Origin: Bacteroidales bacterium
Lineage (GTDB): Bacteria > Bacteroidota > Bacteroidia > Bacteroidales > UBA932
Length of the DNA: 64,000 nt
Assembly (NCBI GenBank): GCA_024398075.1
Contig: JAKSJM010000005.1
Coordinates: forward strand, 1 to 64,000
Direction: 5' to 3'
Made by a program: the position numbers and the translations under genes. Position 1 is the stretch's first letter; every line of letters starts with the position of its first letter. Below, one piece after another: positions 63,581 to 64,000 of the stretch. The notes under the pieces are model-generated. The model worked only from the letters and a program-made list of their open reading frames with translations, ran no database searches and had not been told where the DNA came from.

Positions 63581-64000
63581 ATGGAGAACAGGTATATTAC
63601 GAAGGCGCTTAGAATGGTGATGGCGCTGATGGTGAGTGGCGCTATTGTGATGGCAGGGCTTTCTGTCGTGGCATGCGGGGGAGCAGCTGCGCCGGAGTCG
63701 GGCGTGAGCGCAGAGCTCGCGAAGGCGAGGAAGGCGGCGATTTCCGAACTTAGATATGAATTGGCTTTTGATATCCCTGAGTGCAAGGATTCGGCCATCG
63801 GAGCGGTGGAGACCATTCGCCTGAAGCTGGATAGAAAGATGGATGTCGTGCTTGACTTCAGGGAGGATGCTGCGAAGATCAAGTCTTTGAGTGCCAATGG
63901 AAAAGAACTTAAGCCGAGGGTGGTGAACGAGCACATTGTCATCTCAGGGATGAAGCCTGGAGAGAATGAAATACACATCGAATTCGAGGCAGGGGAGCAG
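63581..64000 (+). CDS. M1-family aminopeptidase lipoprotein, N-terminal part
   Basis: The first 140 codons are present and the gene runs off the window. A lipoprotein signal ends at VVACGG. The mature part reads ARKAAISELRYELAFDIPE, then ETIRLKLDRKMDVVLDFRED, SLSANGKELKP and GENEIHIEFEAGEQ, matching the N-terminal beta-saddle domain of M1 aminopeptidases. The catalytic HExxH motif would lie beyond the window. M1 enzymes remove N-terminal amino acids from peptides with zinc; the signal implies attachment to a membrane. A start at 63554 is also in frame. Confidence 0.8.
   Translation, partial: MENRYITKALRMVMALMVSGAIVMAGLSVVACGGAAAPESGVSAELAKARKAAISELRYELAFDIPECKDSAIGAVETIRLKLDRKMDVVLDFREDAAKIKSLSANGKELKPRVVNEHIVISGMKPGENEIHIEFEAGEQ

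Noticed and set aside
63208-63978. Minus-strand frame of 256 codons over the aminopeptidase start
   Set aside because: It covers the repeat array and the reverse of a clearly recognised M1 aminopeptidase N-terminus.

Overview
The window looks like a chromosomal segment of a Bacteroidales species (Bacteroidota). It carries a SusC/SusD pair, many lipoprotein and carbohydrate-active genes, a type III glutamine synthetase, and promoters of the Bacteroidota kind (TTTG, 19-21 bp, TAnnTTTG). No Shine-Dalgarno pattern is evident. Genus cannot be fixed from the sequence alone.

Positions 1-2193 hold a decayed OmpA-like fragment, a 58-residue basic protein, rmuC and a probable acetyltransferase remnant. 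Positions 2194-35279 form one large polysaccharide utilisation locus with two divergent arms. The left arm (minus strand) encodes a DeoR-type regulator, an EamA transporter, a HAD phosphatase and a GH109-type alpha-N-acetylgalactosaminidase. The right arm (plus strand) encodes an AgaS-type sugar-phosphate isomerase, a PfkB kinase, a GH36 enzyme, SusC, SusD, a surface-binding lipoprotein, three tandem amidohydrolase lipoproteins, four tandem twin-arginine-signal proteins of unknown function, a polysaccharide-deacetylase-like protein, a DUF4874/DUF4832-like protein, a membrane acetyltransferase of the heparan-glucosaminide type, an alkaline phosphatase, a GH31 enzyme, an N-acetylhexosamine-kinase-like protein and a GatZ/KbaZ-type protein. 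Together these suggest capture and breakdown of a galactosamine or N-acetylgalactosamine glycan (inference).

Positions 35280-38380 are a small accessory segment bounded by two copies of an 80-bp three-hairpin repeat. It holds an alpha/beta hydrolase, two hypothetical genes and a 5'-truncated yaaA. Positions 38381-43758 are housekeeping: tsaD, two FAD proteins, SRP RNA, tRNA-Thr and an LD-carboxypeptidase.

Positions 43869-61779 are a block of glutamine metabolism: glnN, gltB, gltD, asnB, purF, pyrG, carA and carB. It is preceded by a 33-codon reading frame very rich in Gln and Asn codons and then a hairpin, an arrangement that resembles an amino-acid attenuator. The right end has a GC-rich stretch, an array of about 18 tandem 72-bp repeats, and the start of an M1 aminopeptidase lipoprotein gene.
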